This document shows, piece by piece, positions 8,979-18,101 of a stretch of DNA of 64,000 bases (position 1 is the first letter of the stretch; each line of letters starts with the position of its first letter). Origin of the DNA: Anaerolineae bacterium. Its GTDB lineage: Bacteria; Chloroflexota; Anaerolineae; Aggregatilineales; J027. The stretch is taken from contig JAJTXY010000003.1 of NCBI GenBank assembly GCA_021463865.1, positions 186,001-250,000 of the forward strand, given 5' to 3'. Made by a program: the position numbers and the translations under genes. The notes under the pieces were generated by a model that saw only the letters and a program-made list of their open reading frames with translations, did no database searches and was not told where the DNA came from.

Positions 8979-10888
8979 TTATCCCACTTTCGTTGTGCGT
9001 CGAGCGCCAACTGCTGCCACTCTTGGGCTACTGCAACATCCCCTTGCATAGAGGCATAGACCGACATCGCCCCATAATAGCGGGTGTAGTCGTCTAACAA
9101 CCTATTGGCCTGCTGAAAATCCGCCAGCGCAAAATTTGGTTCCCCCATCTGCAACCAGACCAGCCCCCGATCCAACCACAAATCGGGGTCGCGTGGGCTT
9201 AACACGAGAGCATGTGAATATTCATCAATCGCATCAGCGGCAACTTCCTTATTCTGTTCGGCGGCACTCCAGCGGCGCAAATAGAGGGCATAGGCTTGGC
9301 GGAATTGTACAATCGTTGGGTAGCGGTCTACTAATTTTTGTAGCGCATCACCGCCTGCCTGCCACTCATGATTTGAGGCGGCGGAGGCGTTCGCTAGGGC
9401 CATCACAAAAATTTCAGGGGTGGGGGAAAGGTCAACTGCCCATTGAAGCGTTTGGGCCGGATCGCAATCCGCACTCTTACCACACTGCGATTCCCCACGA
9501 TAGGCCAGCATGTCGGGCACGATAATCAGTCCCATTGCCGACACTCCGAGCCATGCTATCCCCACTCCGATAATCGGTAGCCTGCGTGTTGTGGGTAACA
9601 TTATCGGCGGCGTTTCAGCGTGAGCCATCCCCGCCAGCACCCAAAACAAAAACACGGTTGCCGCACTCTCAAATGAAAACTGTGTCCCGACGACATTGGC
9701 ACTCAACGCTGCCAAGAGGCCGATTTTTAAGGCATAATTGTTTTTAGGGGGTTGTTTTATCACCTGTCGGCTAAGGGGCAAAAATAGGGCCACCAGTAAG
9801 CCGATATAGACCACTAAACCCACGCCACCCGTCTCAATCCCAATTTCAATCAATCGGTTGTGAGGTCGTCCTCCCAATGCCTCAGCACCGCCAAAGGGAG
9901 CAAGTTCTGGCGGGAGATGCCATTCCAATACCATTCCATAGCTCGCAGGCCCATACCCCAAAATCGGACGCGCTTGGATGGCATCCACAGCCGCCTCCCA
10001 TCCCAAAAAACGGATTTGTGCCGTCGCTCCCTTCCAGCGAAACATATTGGTCAAGGTTTGCAGCGTATGGGGCGCATCACTGGGCAGTGGGGGGAGCATA
10101 CTTAAAACGAATAGGACAATGAGTCCGGCGATAGTTCCAATCAATAAGAGGCGGGCCAGATGTTGACAGCCTTGATTCCACAGCCACAATCCTATGAAAA
10201 CACTGATGCCTGCCAATGCTGCCAGCCAACCTGCCCGTGAATAGGTAAAAATAAGACACGCCCCCTGCCCAAGCAGGATCACCACACCTATTTCCAACCG
10301 CAGCCAGCGATTCAGCAGCAGGGTCAGGGTCAGGGGTATCGTCATCGCCAGATAGAGGGCCAGCAGGTTCGCATGGGCTAGTGTTGCCGAAGCACGCACG
10401 GTATCTTCATCATTGATAAGGGGATTGAGGCGCAGTTGCTCCAATATGCCGTACAGCGAAACAATGGCACTCGTCCACACCACCGCCTGTAACAAAGGGC
10501 GCTGAATATCAATCGAAAATAGCTGGCGGCGGGCCGAACCAAATAAAATGGCGCTGGCAAGCGTCAATAAAAAACCGTTGCGCCATGCCGGATCACCCCA
10601 TAAACCCCAATGAGGCAACTCCGAACCAAACACCGCCAGCAAATTGACCAGCAAAAAGGCGGCCAACCACTTTTCAGCATAATTTTTGGAAGGTCGCGGA
10701 CTTATCCCTTGCCAGAAAACTGCCCCCAACAAAACACCTGTGAAAGCTAACAACAGGGCTACCTTATCCGGTTCATATTGCCAACGACTTAGGGGATTAT
10801 AGGCCAGTGGCAAAATAATCAACGCCGCCAGCCATAGTTTTGTGGGATGGGGGAGGGTCATCAAGCTTTGGCCTATGGATAATTTCAT
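8960..10888 (-). CDS. O-antigen ligase/polymerase family (Wzy_C) with C-terminal TPR region
   Basis: A 642-residue protein. The first ~450 residues hold about ten to twelve membrane helices with the Wzy_C core: FTYSRAGWLAALAGI and, further on, GGRPHNRLIEIGIETGGVGLVVYIGLL, where the His sits in the expected extracytoplasmic loop. Residues about 470-640 form TPR-like repeats (QFRQAYALYLRRW, DAIDEYSHALVLSPRDPDLWLDRGLVWLQMGEPNFALADFQQA). The enzyme probably polymerises repeat units or ligates glycan to an acceptor outside the membrane, with the TPRs as a docking surface. It is the first gene of the operon running down to 4712. Confidence 0.88.
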   Translation of the reverse strand: MKLSIGQSLMTLPHPTKLWLAALIILPLAYNPLSRWQYEPDKVALLLAFTGVLLGAVFWQGISPRPSKNYAEKWLAAFLLVNLLAVFGSELPHWGLWGDPAWRNGFLLTLASAILFGSARRQLFSIDIQRPLLQAVVWTSAIVSLYGILEQLRLNPLINDEDTVRASATLAHANLLALYLAMTIPLTLTLLLNRWLRLEIGVVILLGQGACLIFTYSRAGWLAALAGISVFIGLWLWNQGCQHLARLLLIGTIAGLIVLFVLSMLPPLPSDAPHTLQTLTNMFRWKGATAQIRFLGWEAAVDAIQARPILGYGPASYGMVLEWHLPPELAPFGGAEALGGRPHNRLIEIGIETGGVGLVVYIGLLVALFLPLSRQVIKQPPKNNYALKIGLLAALSANVVGTQFSFESAATVFLFWVLAGMAHAETPPIMLPTTRRLPIIGVGIAWLGVSAMGLIIVPDMLAYRGESQCGKSADCDPAQTLQWAVDLSPTPEIFVMALANASAASNHEWQAGGDALQKLVDRYPTIVQFRQAYALYLRRWSAAEQNKEVAADAIDEYSHALVLSPRDPDLWLDRGLVWLQMGEPNFALADFQQANRLLDDYTRYYGAMSVYASMQGDVAVAQEWQQLALDAQRKWDNWVWRR

Positions 10889-10982
10889 GCCGAGTCAACA
10901 ATGTGAGTGTATAGCGGTTAGAGTGGAAGGGAAAATTTCCAACTCACTTTTGGCGAGGACAACGAACGGAACAGCTTACAGC

Positions 10983-11010
10983 AATTGCTTGGGCATTGGA
11001 GCAAGCAATT
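10983..11010. repeat. Perfect inverted repeat between acetyltransferase and polysaccharide operon
   Basis: Arms AATTGCTTG and CAAGCAATT (nine pairs) around a ten-base spacer, within the 136-base gap upstream of the polysaccharide operon. No T-tract follows on either strand, so an operator or RNA hairpin fits better than an intrinsic terminator. Function unproven. Confidence 0.5.
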
Positions 11011-11024
11011 TAGGTAGCCAATAA

Positions 11025-11513
11025 TCAGAGGCGGGTGCTTTTGTCTGGCAAATCAGCAACAACCAGCTTCAACATCAACATATCCTGTAAACGTATACCT
11101 TTTTCATACACAGGGGCCGGAAAATAGTCAAAAAAGTTCTTGCGCACCGAATCCATGCGGAAGCCGCACTTTTGGTAAAAGGCGATGTTATCCAAGCCCG
11201 CATTGGCTGTACCTACCAAAATTTCTGCTGTGCCTCGCCGCTGTGCTTCTTCGATAATCCAGCGCATAATCGCCTTGCCATACCCTTGACCGCGCCACGC
11301 AGGTTCGGTAGCGATATAGACAATTTCGCTTTCGGCTGGTGTCCATCGCACGACCACTGCCCCAACAATGTCATCCCCAACTTGGGCAAGGTAAGCGGTA
11401 GTGGATGGGTCTTCAATCGCCTTTAAAATACGCTCGTCGCCTTCTTCTGCTTCATGCAAAATGGGGACAAGGATCGTCGCATCTTTGGACGGCACGATTT
11501 CAATGGTCGACAT
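11025..11513 (-). CDS. GNAT-family N-acetyltransferase
   Basis: A 162-residue single-domain protein with the acetyl-CoA loop IATEPAWRGQGYGKAIMRWIIEEAQRRG (motif A, Q/R-x-x-G-x-G/A) and motif B NIAFYQKCGFRMDSV. The substrate is not predictable. It lies 26 bases after the second ABC exporter half on the same strand and may be co-transcribed with it. Both a detoxifying and a metabolic role are possible. Confidence 0.88.
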   Translation of the reverse strand: MSTIEIVPSKDATILVPILHEAEEGDERILKAIEDPSTTAYLAQVGDDIVGAVVVRWTPAESEIVYIATEPAWRGQGYGKAIMRWIIEEAQRRGTAEILVGTANAGLDNIAFYQKCGFRMDSVRKNFFDYFPAPVYEKGIRLQDMLMLKLVVADLPDKSTRL

Positions 11514-11539
11514 TTCTACCCCTTTCCTATCCTCCGAGC

Positions 11540-13357
11540 TTAATTTGCCAGAGCGTAGGCTTTTTCAATATATTCCAAACTCTGATGGCGGAAATAGGTA
11601 TTATACAACTCGGCATAGTGTCCACCAGATTCTAACAGCGAATCGTGATTACCCTCCTCGATAATCTCCCCTTGTCGCAGCACAATAATACGGTCTGCGT
11701 TGCGGATGGTGCTGAGGCGATGGGCAATGACAATCGAGGTGCGGTGATGCAATACCAAATCCAACCCTTCTTGGATTTGCGCCTCGGTCAGCGGGTCAAC
11801 ACTCGCCGTTGCTTCATCCAAGATAAAAATGGAGGGGTCTTCCAGCAGCACCCGACTGAGAGCTACCAATTGGCGCTGGCCCATACTGATGCCCGTCCCA
11901 CGTTCACCTACTTCAGTATCTAGGCCATTTGGCAGGGTCTCGACCCATTCCCCGCCTGCGATTTGAGCCGTCATTGCTTCAATTTCGGCGTCAGTAGCCT
12001 CCGGTTTACCATAGCGGATATTTTCGCGCACCGTGCCACTGAATAAAAAGGGGCTTTGGTTCACGATTCCCAGATTGCGTCGATAGTCACTTAAATCAAA
12101 GGTACGGATGTCGCGCCCATCAATCAACAACTGCCCGCCCTGAAATTCATAGAACCGGGCAATCAGTTTGCCGAGACTAGATTTTCCTGCGCCTGTATGC
12201 CCTACCAATGCAATGGTCTCGCCCTGTTTGATCTTGAGATTAAACCCTTCCAGCACCGTTTCTTCGGCGGTATAGCGGAAATCCACATCTTTGAACTCAA
12301 TCTCGCCTTGCAATCTGCTGACGGGCTGATGATCGGTCTGCACAACCTTCGGTTCAGCGTCAATCAAGGCAAACACACGCTCACTGGCACTCAGCCCACT
12401 TTGGAACTGGCTCCAGAATGACGCAATGCTGGTCAACGGGAACCAGAATTGTTCAAGTCCCAAAATAAAGAGATACCATTGACCGGGGGTGAGATGGGCA
12501 TCGGCCACCCGTGTCGCGCCAAAATAGACAACCGAAGTGGTCCCGATGACCGAAGCCGTGAAATTTAGCAGGGGGAAAATCGAGCTAAACGTGAACTCCG
12601 TCCGCAAATTAATGCGAAAGGCACGGCGGTTGACATTGCTAAACGTGTCATAAATCGCCTGTTCCTGCCGATAGGCTTTCGCCACCGAGATACCGCTGAT
12701 GCTCTCTTGAATATTCGAATTGACTTCTGCCAAAATACGGCGCGATTGCTGGGTCGTCCAGCGGGCAAAACGGCGGAACGCGAGGGCGATAATCACCACC
12801 AGCGGTGCAAAGGACACGACTAACAACGACAAGATGGGGTCAATAATAAACAGAACAATGGTCATGAACAGCACCAGCATCACTTGACTCATCAAGTCAA
12901 TCGAAAGCTGAACCACATTGGCAAAATCTTGGGTGTCGGAGGTCACACGCGACACAATCTTGCCCGTCGGGTTTTCATCATAAAACGATAGGTCGCGTTC
13001 GGTGACAGCTTTAAAGGCGCGTTCACGTAGCGCTAAGACCACATCATTGACCGCACGGGCTGAGGTACGCCGCCGGATATAATTCGATACCCACGACGAC
13101 ACCCCTGAAAAGCTAATCACCCCAACCAGCAGAACAATCGTGCCAATCTTGGCTCCCTCTGCCAATAGGTCAATACTGCGGGAGAAGAACAGCGGCAGGG
13201 CAATGTCAAACAGCGCCGCCAGAAAAACCGTTATCCCGACAATGGTCATCCGGCGATATTGCGGACGGAAAAATGCCCAGATGCGGCGGATAAGTTCCCC
13301 GTCGGTGTAGCTGCGATCATAACGCTCGGCCTCTAGGCCATCCATGATAAAACCCAT
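11540..13357 (-). CDS. ABC exporter half-transporter, catalytically competent subunit (TM288-like)
   Basis: A 605-residue protein with six membrane helices (about 40-330) and a C-terminal ATPase domain. Walker A is GHTGAGKSS, and Walker B with the catalytic glutamate is FILDEATASVD. The ABC signature is altered to ISMGQRQ instead of LSGGQ. Its partner encoded just upstream has a normal signature but lacks the catalytic Glu. Together they make one consensus and one degenerate ATP site, the arrangement of heterodimeric exporters such as TM287/288. It probably extrudes a hydrophobic compound or lipid. Confidence 0.92.
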   Translation of the reverse strand: MGFIMDGLEAERYDRSYTDGELIRRIWAFFRPQYRRMTIVGITVFLAALFDIALPLFFSRSIDLLAEGAKIGTIVLLVGVISFSGVSSWVSNYIRRRTSARAVNDVVLALRERAFKAVTERDLSFYDENPTGKIVSRVTSDTQDFANVVQLSIDLMSQVMLVLFMTIVLFIIDPILSLLVVSFAPLVVIIALAFRRFARWTTQQSRRILAEVNSNIQESISGISVAKAYRQEQAIYDTFSNVNRRAFRINLRTEFTFSSIFPLLNFTASVIGTTSVVYFGATRVADAHLTPGQWYLFILGLEQFWFPLTSIASFWSQFQSGLSASERVFALIDAEPKVVQTDHQPVSRLQGEIEFKDVDFRYTAEETVLEGFNLKIKQGETIALVGHTGAGKSSLGKLIARFYEFQGGQLLIDGRDIRTFDLSDYRRNLGIVNQSPFLFSGTVRENIRYGKPEATDAEIEAMTAQIAGGEWVETLPNGLDTEVGERGTGISMGQRQLVALSRVLLEDPSIFILDEATASVDPLTEAQIQEGLDLVLHHRTSIVIAHRLSTIRNADRIIVLRQGEIIEEGNHDSLLESGGHYAELYNTYFRHQSLEYIEKAYALAN

Positions 13358-13393
13358 TGTGATTGATCTCCTCTTGTTTTATCTGTTTGGCCC

Positions 13394-15208
13394 TTAGGCA
13401 ACAGGTTCAGCTTCAGCCTGCACAAGCGGCGGCAAGTCCACCTCGTAACGCGCAAAAATACTCCGATAGTCGCCACTGGTCGCCAGCAGATGTTCATGTG
13501 ACCCCTGCGCCACAATCCGCCCTTTTTTGACGACCAGAATTATATCGGCCCAACGAATTTGGCTCAGGCGGTGGGTAATCAGCACAACCGTGCGCCCTTC
13601 CTGTACCCGCCGAATGGCCTTTTGAATTTCATCCTCAGTCGCGCTGTCAACCGCACTGGTCGAGTCATCCATAATCAAGATGCGTGGGTCGGTCAAAAAG
13701 GCTCGTGCCAGTGCAATGCGCTGACGTTGACCCCCAGAGAGTGTCACCCCACGTTCACCAACCATCGTTTCATAACCACTTTCAAATTTCATGATGAAAT
13801 CGTGGGCCTGAGCAGCTTGGGCCGCCCGTTCGATGTCGGCTTGCGTCGCCCCCGGCACACCAAATGCGATGTTTTCAGCCACCGTGCGTGAGAATAAAAA
13901 CACATCCTGCTCAATCACACTAATCTGAGAACGCAGACTGTCCAACGCCCAATCCCGCACATCCACCCCATCCAGCAAAATCTGCCCGGAGTTTGCGTCA
14001 TAGATGCGATTGATAAGGCGGGTGATACTGGTTTTGCCACTCCCCGTCTGCCCGACAATCGCTACTGTCTGTCCCGCTTGCACTTTGAATGAGACATTTT
14101 TCAGCACCGAGTTATCCGCGCCATAGTATCCAAAGCTAACATCCTTAAATTCAATATCGCCTTGAATGGTGGCCCGATGCCCTGTTGTATTTTCATCAAT
14201 ATCGGCTTCGGCTTTAATCAGCGACAAAATACGGGTCGCCCCGGCATACCCCAACTGCACCAGCGAAAATGTGAAGATACTGATAAAGGTGGGGAAGCGC
14301 AAAATCCCAAAAATGCCGATATAGGCGATAATCGTGCCCACCGGGATTTCGCCCCGATCATATAAAATGACGGCGTGCAAAAATCCGGCGGTGATGGCTA
14401 GGCTCAACATGAGCAGCGGCAGATAGCGCCCTTCTATTTCGCCCTGCTGTACCATATAATCGCGGTACTTGCGGGCATTTTGGATAAATTTGGTCTGTTC
14501 TTGCTGTTCTTGGGCCGAAGATTTGACCAGTTCGATCCCGCTAATCGTTTCCTGCAATCCGGCGTTCATGATGCCAAAGGTGTTACGGGAATGCGTGGTG
14601 ACAGGGCGTAGGCGTCGTGTATAGTCCCACAGGGCGATGTAAAACAGCACGGTGAAAACGACGGGCGAGAGCAGCAGTTCCGTCCGCAGCAGGGCAATCG
14701 AAATCAACGGCACAATTAGGCTCATAGACGACCCAACAATGAGCATTAAGCCCGGATTGAGCATCATATTGAGTTGGCGCACATCATCGGTAGCGCGGGC
14801 CATCACATCACCAATCCGCTGGCGGTCATGAAAGGTCTGGCTCTTACCCAAAAGGCTGATATACAGTTCTTCACGGGTATCGCGTTCAAGGCGTTGGGCC
14901 AGCAAACCAAAAGAGTAATTGCGGCAAAGCTGGCCTGTTGCATAGAATAGCCCTAACAGTCCGATATACAGGACATAGGTGCGAACCTTATCCAGATCAG
15001 GTGAGTCCTGATTGATGACATCAAAGGCTTTGCCAGTAAAAAATGCGATGGCGGCCTGCCCCGCGCTATTAATGATTGAAGCAGCAACAGCAAGGAGAGC
15101 AAAGGGCCAATGGCGTGCCAGATGTGACAATAACCAGACGGTGGTGCTGGAATGATTATAGGTCTTGGCATTCTGAACGTTGAATTCACTTTTGGTGGTG
15201 TTGGTCAT
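13394..15208 (-). CDS. ABC exporter half-transporter, degenerate-site subunit (TM287-like)
   Basis: A 604-residue protein: six membrane helices, then an ATPase domain with Walker A GQTGSGKTS, signature LSGGQRQRIALARAF and Walker B ILIMDDSTSAVD. The residue after the Walker B Asp is Asp rather than the catalytic Glu, the hallmark of the non-hydrolysing half of a heterodimeric exporter. The gene precedes its partner by 36 bases on the same strand. The short divergent region to folC holds a 12-base palindrome at 15244-15255 that could be a regulator site. Substrate unknown. Confidence 0.92.
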   Translation of the reverse strand: MTNTTKSEFNVQNAKTYNHSSTTVWLLSHLARHWPFALLAVAASIINSAGQAAIAFFTGKAFDVINQDSPDLDKVRTYVLYIGLLGLFYATGQLCRNYSFGLLAQRLERDTREELYISLLGKSQTFHDRQRIGDVMARATDDVRQLNMMLNPGLMLIVGSSMSLIVPLISIALLRTELLLSPVVFTVLFYIALWDYTRRLRPVTTHSRNTFGIMNAGLQETISGIELVKSSAQEQQEQTKFIQNARKYRDYMVQQGEIEGRYLPLLMLSLAITAGFLHAVILYDRGEIPVGTIIAYIGIFGILRFPTFISIFTFSLVQLGYAGATRILSLIKAEADIDENTTGHRATIQGDIEFKDVSFGYYGADNSVLKNVSFKVQAGQTVAIVGQTGSGKTSITRLINRIYDANSGQILLDGVDVRDWALDSLRSQISVIEQDVFLFSRTVAENIAFGVPGATQADIERAAQAAQAHDFIMKFESGYETMVGERGVTLSGGQRQRIALARAFLTDPRILIMDDSTSAVDSATEDEIQKAIRRVQEGRTVVLITHRLSQIRWADIILVVKKGRIVAQGSHEHLLATSGDYRSIFARYEVDLPPLVQAEAEPVA

Positions 15209-15243
15209 GGGGAAACCTAGAACATCTGTTTGTTTTGATTAGA

Positions 15244-15255
15244 GTAGTATACTAC
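15244..15255. promoter_or_regulatory. Perfect 12-bp palindrome in the ABC exporter/folC divergent region
   Basis: GTAGTATACTAC lies 36 bases upstream of the ABC exporter start and about 75 bases upstream of folC. A symmetric site in this position is typical of operators for small dimeric repressors that control exporters (MarR, PadR or GntR types). No regulator gene is adjacent, so the assignment is inference. Confidence 0.4.
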
Positions 15256-15329
15256 CGTTACAGCATAGCTTCAAGACTATCATAGCTAACTGCACATTGA
15301 ATATGTACTAAGGAACAGTTCACTTCATC

Positions 15330-16691
15330 ATGAAACGCCTCACTTACGAGGACGCCCTCAACTTCCTCTATAGCTACATTGATCGGGGGGGCAAAAAACC
15401 CCCGCAACAAGACGAAGCCCGCCCCGCGCGTACCCGCTATTTACTGGAACTCATGGGCAACCCTCACCAGCGTTATCCCACTTTACATATTACGGGGACA
15501 AAAGGTAAAGGTTCTGTCAGCGCCATGTGTGCCTCCATCCTACGGGCGGCGGGGTATCGCGTTGGGATGCTGACTTCCCCTCACTTACAAGAACTGCGCG
15601 AACGCTACCAGATTAATCAAGCAATGGTCAGCAAAGAAACCTTAACCAATGCTGTTGCAGAAATCAATCCTACTTTAGATAGGTTTCCTGAAGCCCGCTG
15701 GCCGGAGGTCATTACCAGTTTGGGGTTTTATATGTTTGCGCAGGAACAGGTGGACATTGCGGTGGTCGAGGTCGCTTATGGGGGACGGCTAGATTCAACC
15801 AACGTGATTACCCCCATCACTTCGATTATTACCAGCATCAGCTATGACCATATGCACCTGCTCGGCAATACGCTGGCTGAAATCGCATGGGAAAAATCGG
15901 GCATTATCAAACCCATTGTGCCCGTTGTCAGTGCGCCACAAAAAGACGAGGCCCGCTTGGTTATTGAAAAAATCGCCGCCGAACGCCATTCACCGCTGAC
16001 ACTCGTCGGGCGTGATCTACCCTTCCAAGCCTTGCCTCCTTCCTTAGATGGGCAGAGTGTGAGTATCGAGTATCCCAATCACCCGCCCAAAACCTATACC
16101 AGCGCCTTACTTGGTCAGCACCAAGCAATTAACACCGCCGTCGTGTTGGGAGTGATGGAACGGGTCAAAGAGGCAAATTTTGCCATACCGGAGACCGCCA
16201 TCCGCGCTGGGTTATGGAATGTCAACTGGCCCGGACGCATGGAGATTATTGACCAGAACCCCATTGTATTGTTGGATTCAGCCCATAATGGCGAATCAGG
16301 CCACTGGTTGCGCGAAAATATCCAAAAAATGTTTCCCCAACGTCCCCTCGTGTTGGTTTATGGCTCGAAACCAAACAAGGATATTGACAGTACCCTCAGT
16401 GAGCTTATCCCAATGGCAGATTATCTGATACTGACCCGTTCAGTCTACCCCGCGACGGTTGACCCCGATCAACTCATTGACTTTGCACGTCATGCAGGGT
16501 TTACTGGCCCTGTCGAAGCCATTGCCGATTTATCTGCCACAATGGAACGTGCCAAACAATTAGCAGGCCCGGCTGGATTGGTCTGTATTACAGGGTCTAT
16601 GTTTATCGTCGGGGAGGTGCGGACGCTGTATGGCTTACGTCCCAATGAAGCGGTGAGGGTGAGTGATACCCACCCTACTGGCTTGGATTAG
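15330..16691 (+). CDS. folC: Dihydrofolate synthase / folylpolyglutamate synthase
   Basis: A 453-residue Mur-ligase-type protein. The ATP loop HITGTKGKGSVSAMCASIL (about 51-69) and the following TSPHLQELRERYQIN are FolC signatures; VVEVAYGGRLDSTNVI and SISYDHMHLLGNTLAEIAWEKSGIIKP hold the metal-binding Glu and His. The C-terminal ligase domain has LLDSAHNGESG. It adds glutamate to dihydropteroate and extends folate polyglutamate chains. It stands alone here; its stop codon overlaps that of the converging L,D-transpeptidase gene. Confidence 0.95.
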   Translation: MKRLTYEDALNFLYSYIDRGGKKPPQQDEARPARTRYLLELMGNPHQRYPTLHITGTKGKGSVSAMCASILRAAGYRVGMLTSPHLQELRERYQINQAMVSKETLTNAVAEINPTLDRFPEARWPEVITSLGFYMFAQEQVDIAVVEVAYGGRLDSTNVITPITSIITSISYDHMHLLGNTLAEIAWEKSGIIKPIVPVVSAPQKDEARLVIEKIAAERHSPLTLVGRDLPFQALPPSLDGQSVSIEYPNHPPKTYTSALLGQHQAINTAVVLGVMERVKEANFAIPETAIRAGLWNVNWPGRMEIIDQNPIVLLDSAHNGESGHWLRENIQKMFPQRPLVLVYGSKPNKDIDSTLSELIPMADYLILTRSVYPATVDPDQLIDFARHAGFTGPVEAIADLSATMERAKQLAGPAGLVCITGSMFIVGEVRTLYGLRPNEAVRVSDTHPTGLD

Positions 16692-17860
16692 ATGACACGG
16701 ACTAATGTGCCGACTTCGGCCCAATTGAAAAACCATTCGGCTTCGCTGGTTGGTAGATTCACGCAGCCGTGACTCATGGGGCGACCAAAGGAGTTGTGCC
16801 AATACGTCCCGTGTATCGCGTACCCTTGATAGAAATACATGGTATAGGGCACTTGCGGCAGATAATACCCCGGCCCGGCCATGTCATCGGCGGCCAGTTT
16901 GACGTAGATATGATAATCCCCGTACACTGTCGGCGTATCGGGCAGACCCGTCGAAACAAGGTGCGAATGTACCAAGGCACCGTTTTCGTAGGCATAGATG
17001 CGTTGATTATCCACCGACACCACAATTTCTTTGCCTACCCCTGTTGGCGCGGGGGGGGCATCGGCAGCAGAGGGGGCATAGACGCCACCCGCCGGGATAA
17101 CCAGTTCTTGCCCGACAAAGATCACATCTGGATTAGATAAGTCATTTAGCGCCAAGATGTCATCAATTGAGACGCCGTATTCTTTGGCAATCAAGCCCAA
17201 TTCCTGACCGCGTTCCACCACATGCACAGTGGTCTGCCCTGAATTGGCCTGTGCATTTTCTTGAACGGGCGGCGCGACCTCAATCATGCTCAAGTCCAGC
17301 ACCCCGTCAGCGATTTCCGCGTTCAGGTTGACGCGCAGGCGTTCCAACATCACCGGAATATCAATTGCGCGGCCATTTTGGGCGGGACTGGTAGAAGCCG
17401 GGATATTGGCAAGGTCGCTAAGATAGATAAAGCCGTTCTGCGCCTGATTCAAATCCACTGTGTAATAAGACGGCACATTTTCACCCACGTTGGCATTTCG
17501 GGCTGCGTCCAATGTGGCATCCACATTGATATTAATACCCAAATGCGCCAGTTGTAGCGACCAACTGCGTGTACCATCGGTCAGCAGTAGCGGTTGGGCT
17601 GGAATGTTTTGAGATAGATAGGTCTTCGCCTCACTCGACGACATACCACTCACGGGCAGCCCCGCCACCGTGACATCATCGGCAATGCCATCTTGTTTCA
17701 GGTAAAGAATCACCCCTACCGCCAAAAGCCCCAAAAGCAAAACTGTCCCCATCACCACAGCACCCCCCATGAGTAACCATGCGGTTGAATTGGGGCGTCG
17801 AATGGGTGGGTTTGAAGAGGCAGAAACTGGATGAGGGATGGTATTCATGTGCTGTGTCAT
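16688..17860 (-). CDS. Membrane-anchored L,D-transpeptidase with LysM (YkuD family)
   Basis: A 390-residue protein: N-terminal membrane helix (about 29-53), an alpha/beta region (about 60-195), a LysM peptidoglycan-binding module (about 210-255, GLIAKEYGVSIDDILALNDL) and a C-terminal YkuD domain. The catalytic motif HGTYWHN ... SHGCVNL is intact with Cys366. Such enzymes make or edit 3-3 cross-links or anchor proteins to peptidoglycan outside the membrane. The start may be ATG at 17860 or the next ATG four codons later. Its stop overlaps the folC stop on the other strand. Confidence 0.92.
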   Translation of the reverse strand: MTQHMNTIPHPVSASSNPPIRRPNSTAWLLMGGAVVMGTVLLLGLLAVGVILYLKQDGIADDVTVAGLPVSGMSSSEAKTYLSQNIPAQPLLLTDGTRSWSLQLAHLGININVDATLDAARNANVGENVPSYYTVDLNQAQNGFIYLSDLANIPASTSPAQNGRAIDIPVMLERLRVNLNAEIADGVLDLSMIEVAPPVQENAQANSGQTTVHVVERGQELGLIAKEYGVSIDDILALNDLSNPDVIFVGQELVIPAGGVYAPSAADAPPAPTGVGKEIVVSVDNQRIYAYENGALVHSHLVSTGLPDTPTVYGDYHIYVKLAADDMAGPGYYLPQVPYTMYFYQGYAIHGTYWHNSFGRPMSHGCVNLPTSEAEWFFNWAEVGTLVRVI

Positions 17861-18086
17861 TCGATGTTACGATTTTGCTCCACTAACGATATAGTCTACT
17901 ATTATAGACGGTGCGAGTAATGGATGTGCGCCGCCTGCCCACCCACCGATTTCCCTACGCCCCATGATTCATAATATAGGGGTTTAGGCTTTTTTAAACT
18001 TCTTGACACAAAACAAACGTTCTGTTACCCTGTAATAAACCAAGAACAAGTGTTTTATCGCTTTGTGGCTATTGGAGATGTTTTTT

Positions 18087-18101
18087 GGGAGGTGGCCGAT
18101 G
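18087..18101 (+). promoter_or_regulatory. Strong ribosome-binding site that fixes the recombinase-like start
   Basis: GGGAGG at 18087-18092 is six bases ahead of ATG at 18099, so translation should begin with MGARQ rather than at the in-frame ATG at 18063. Confidence 0.75.
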
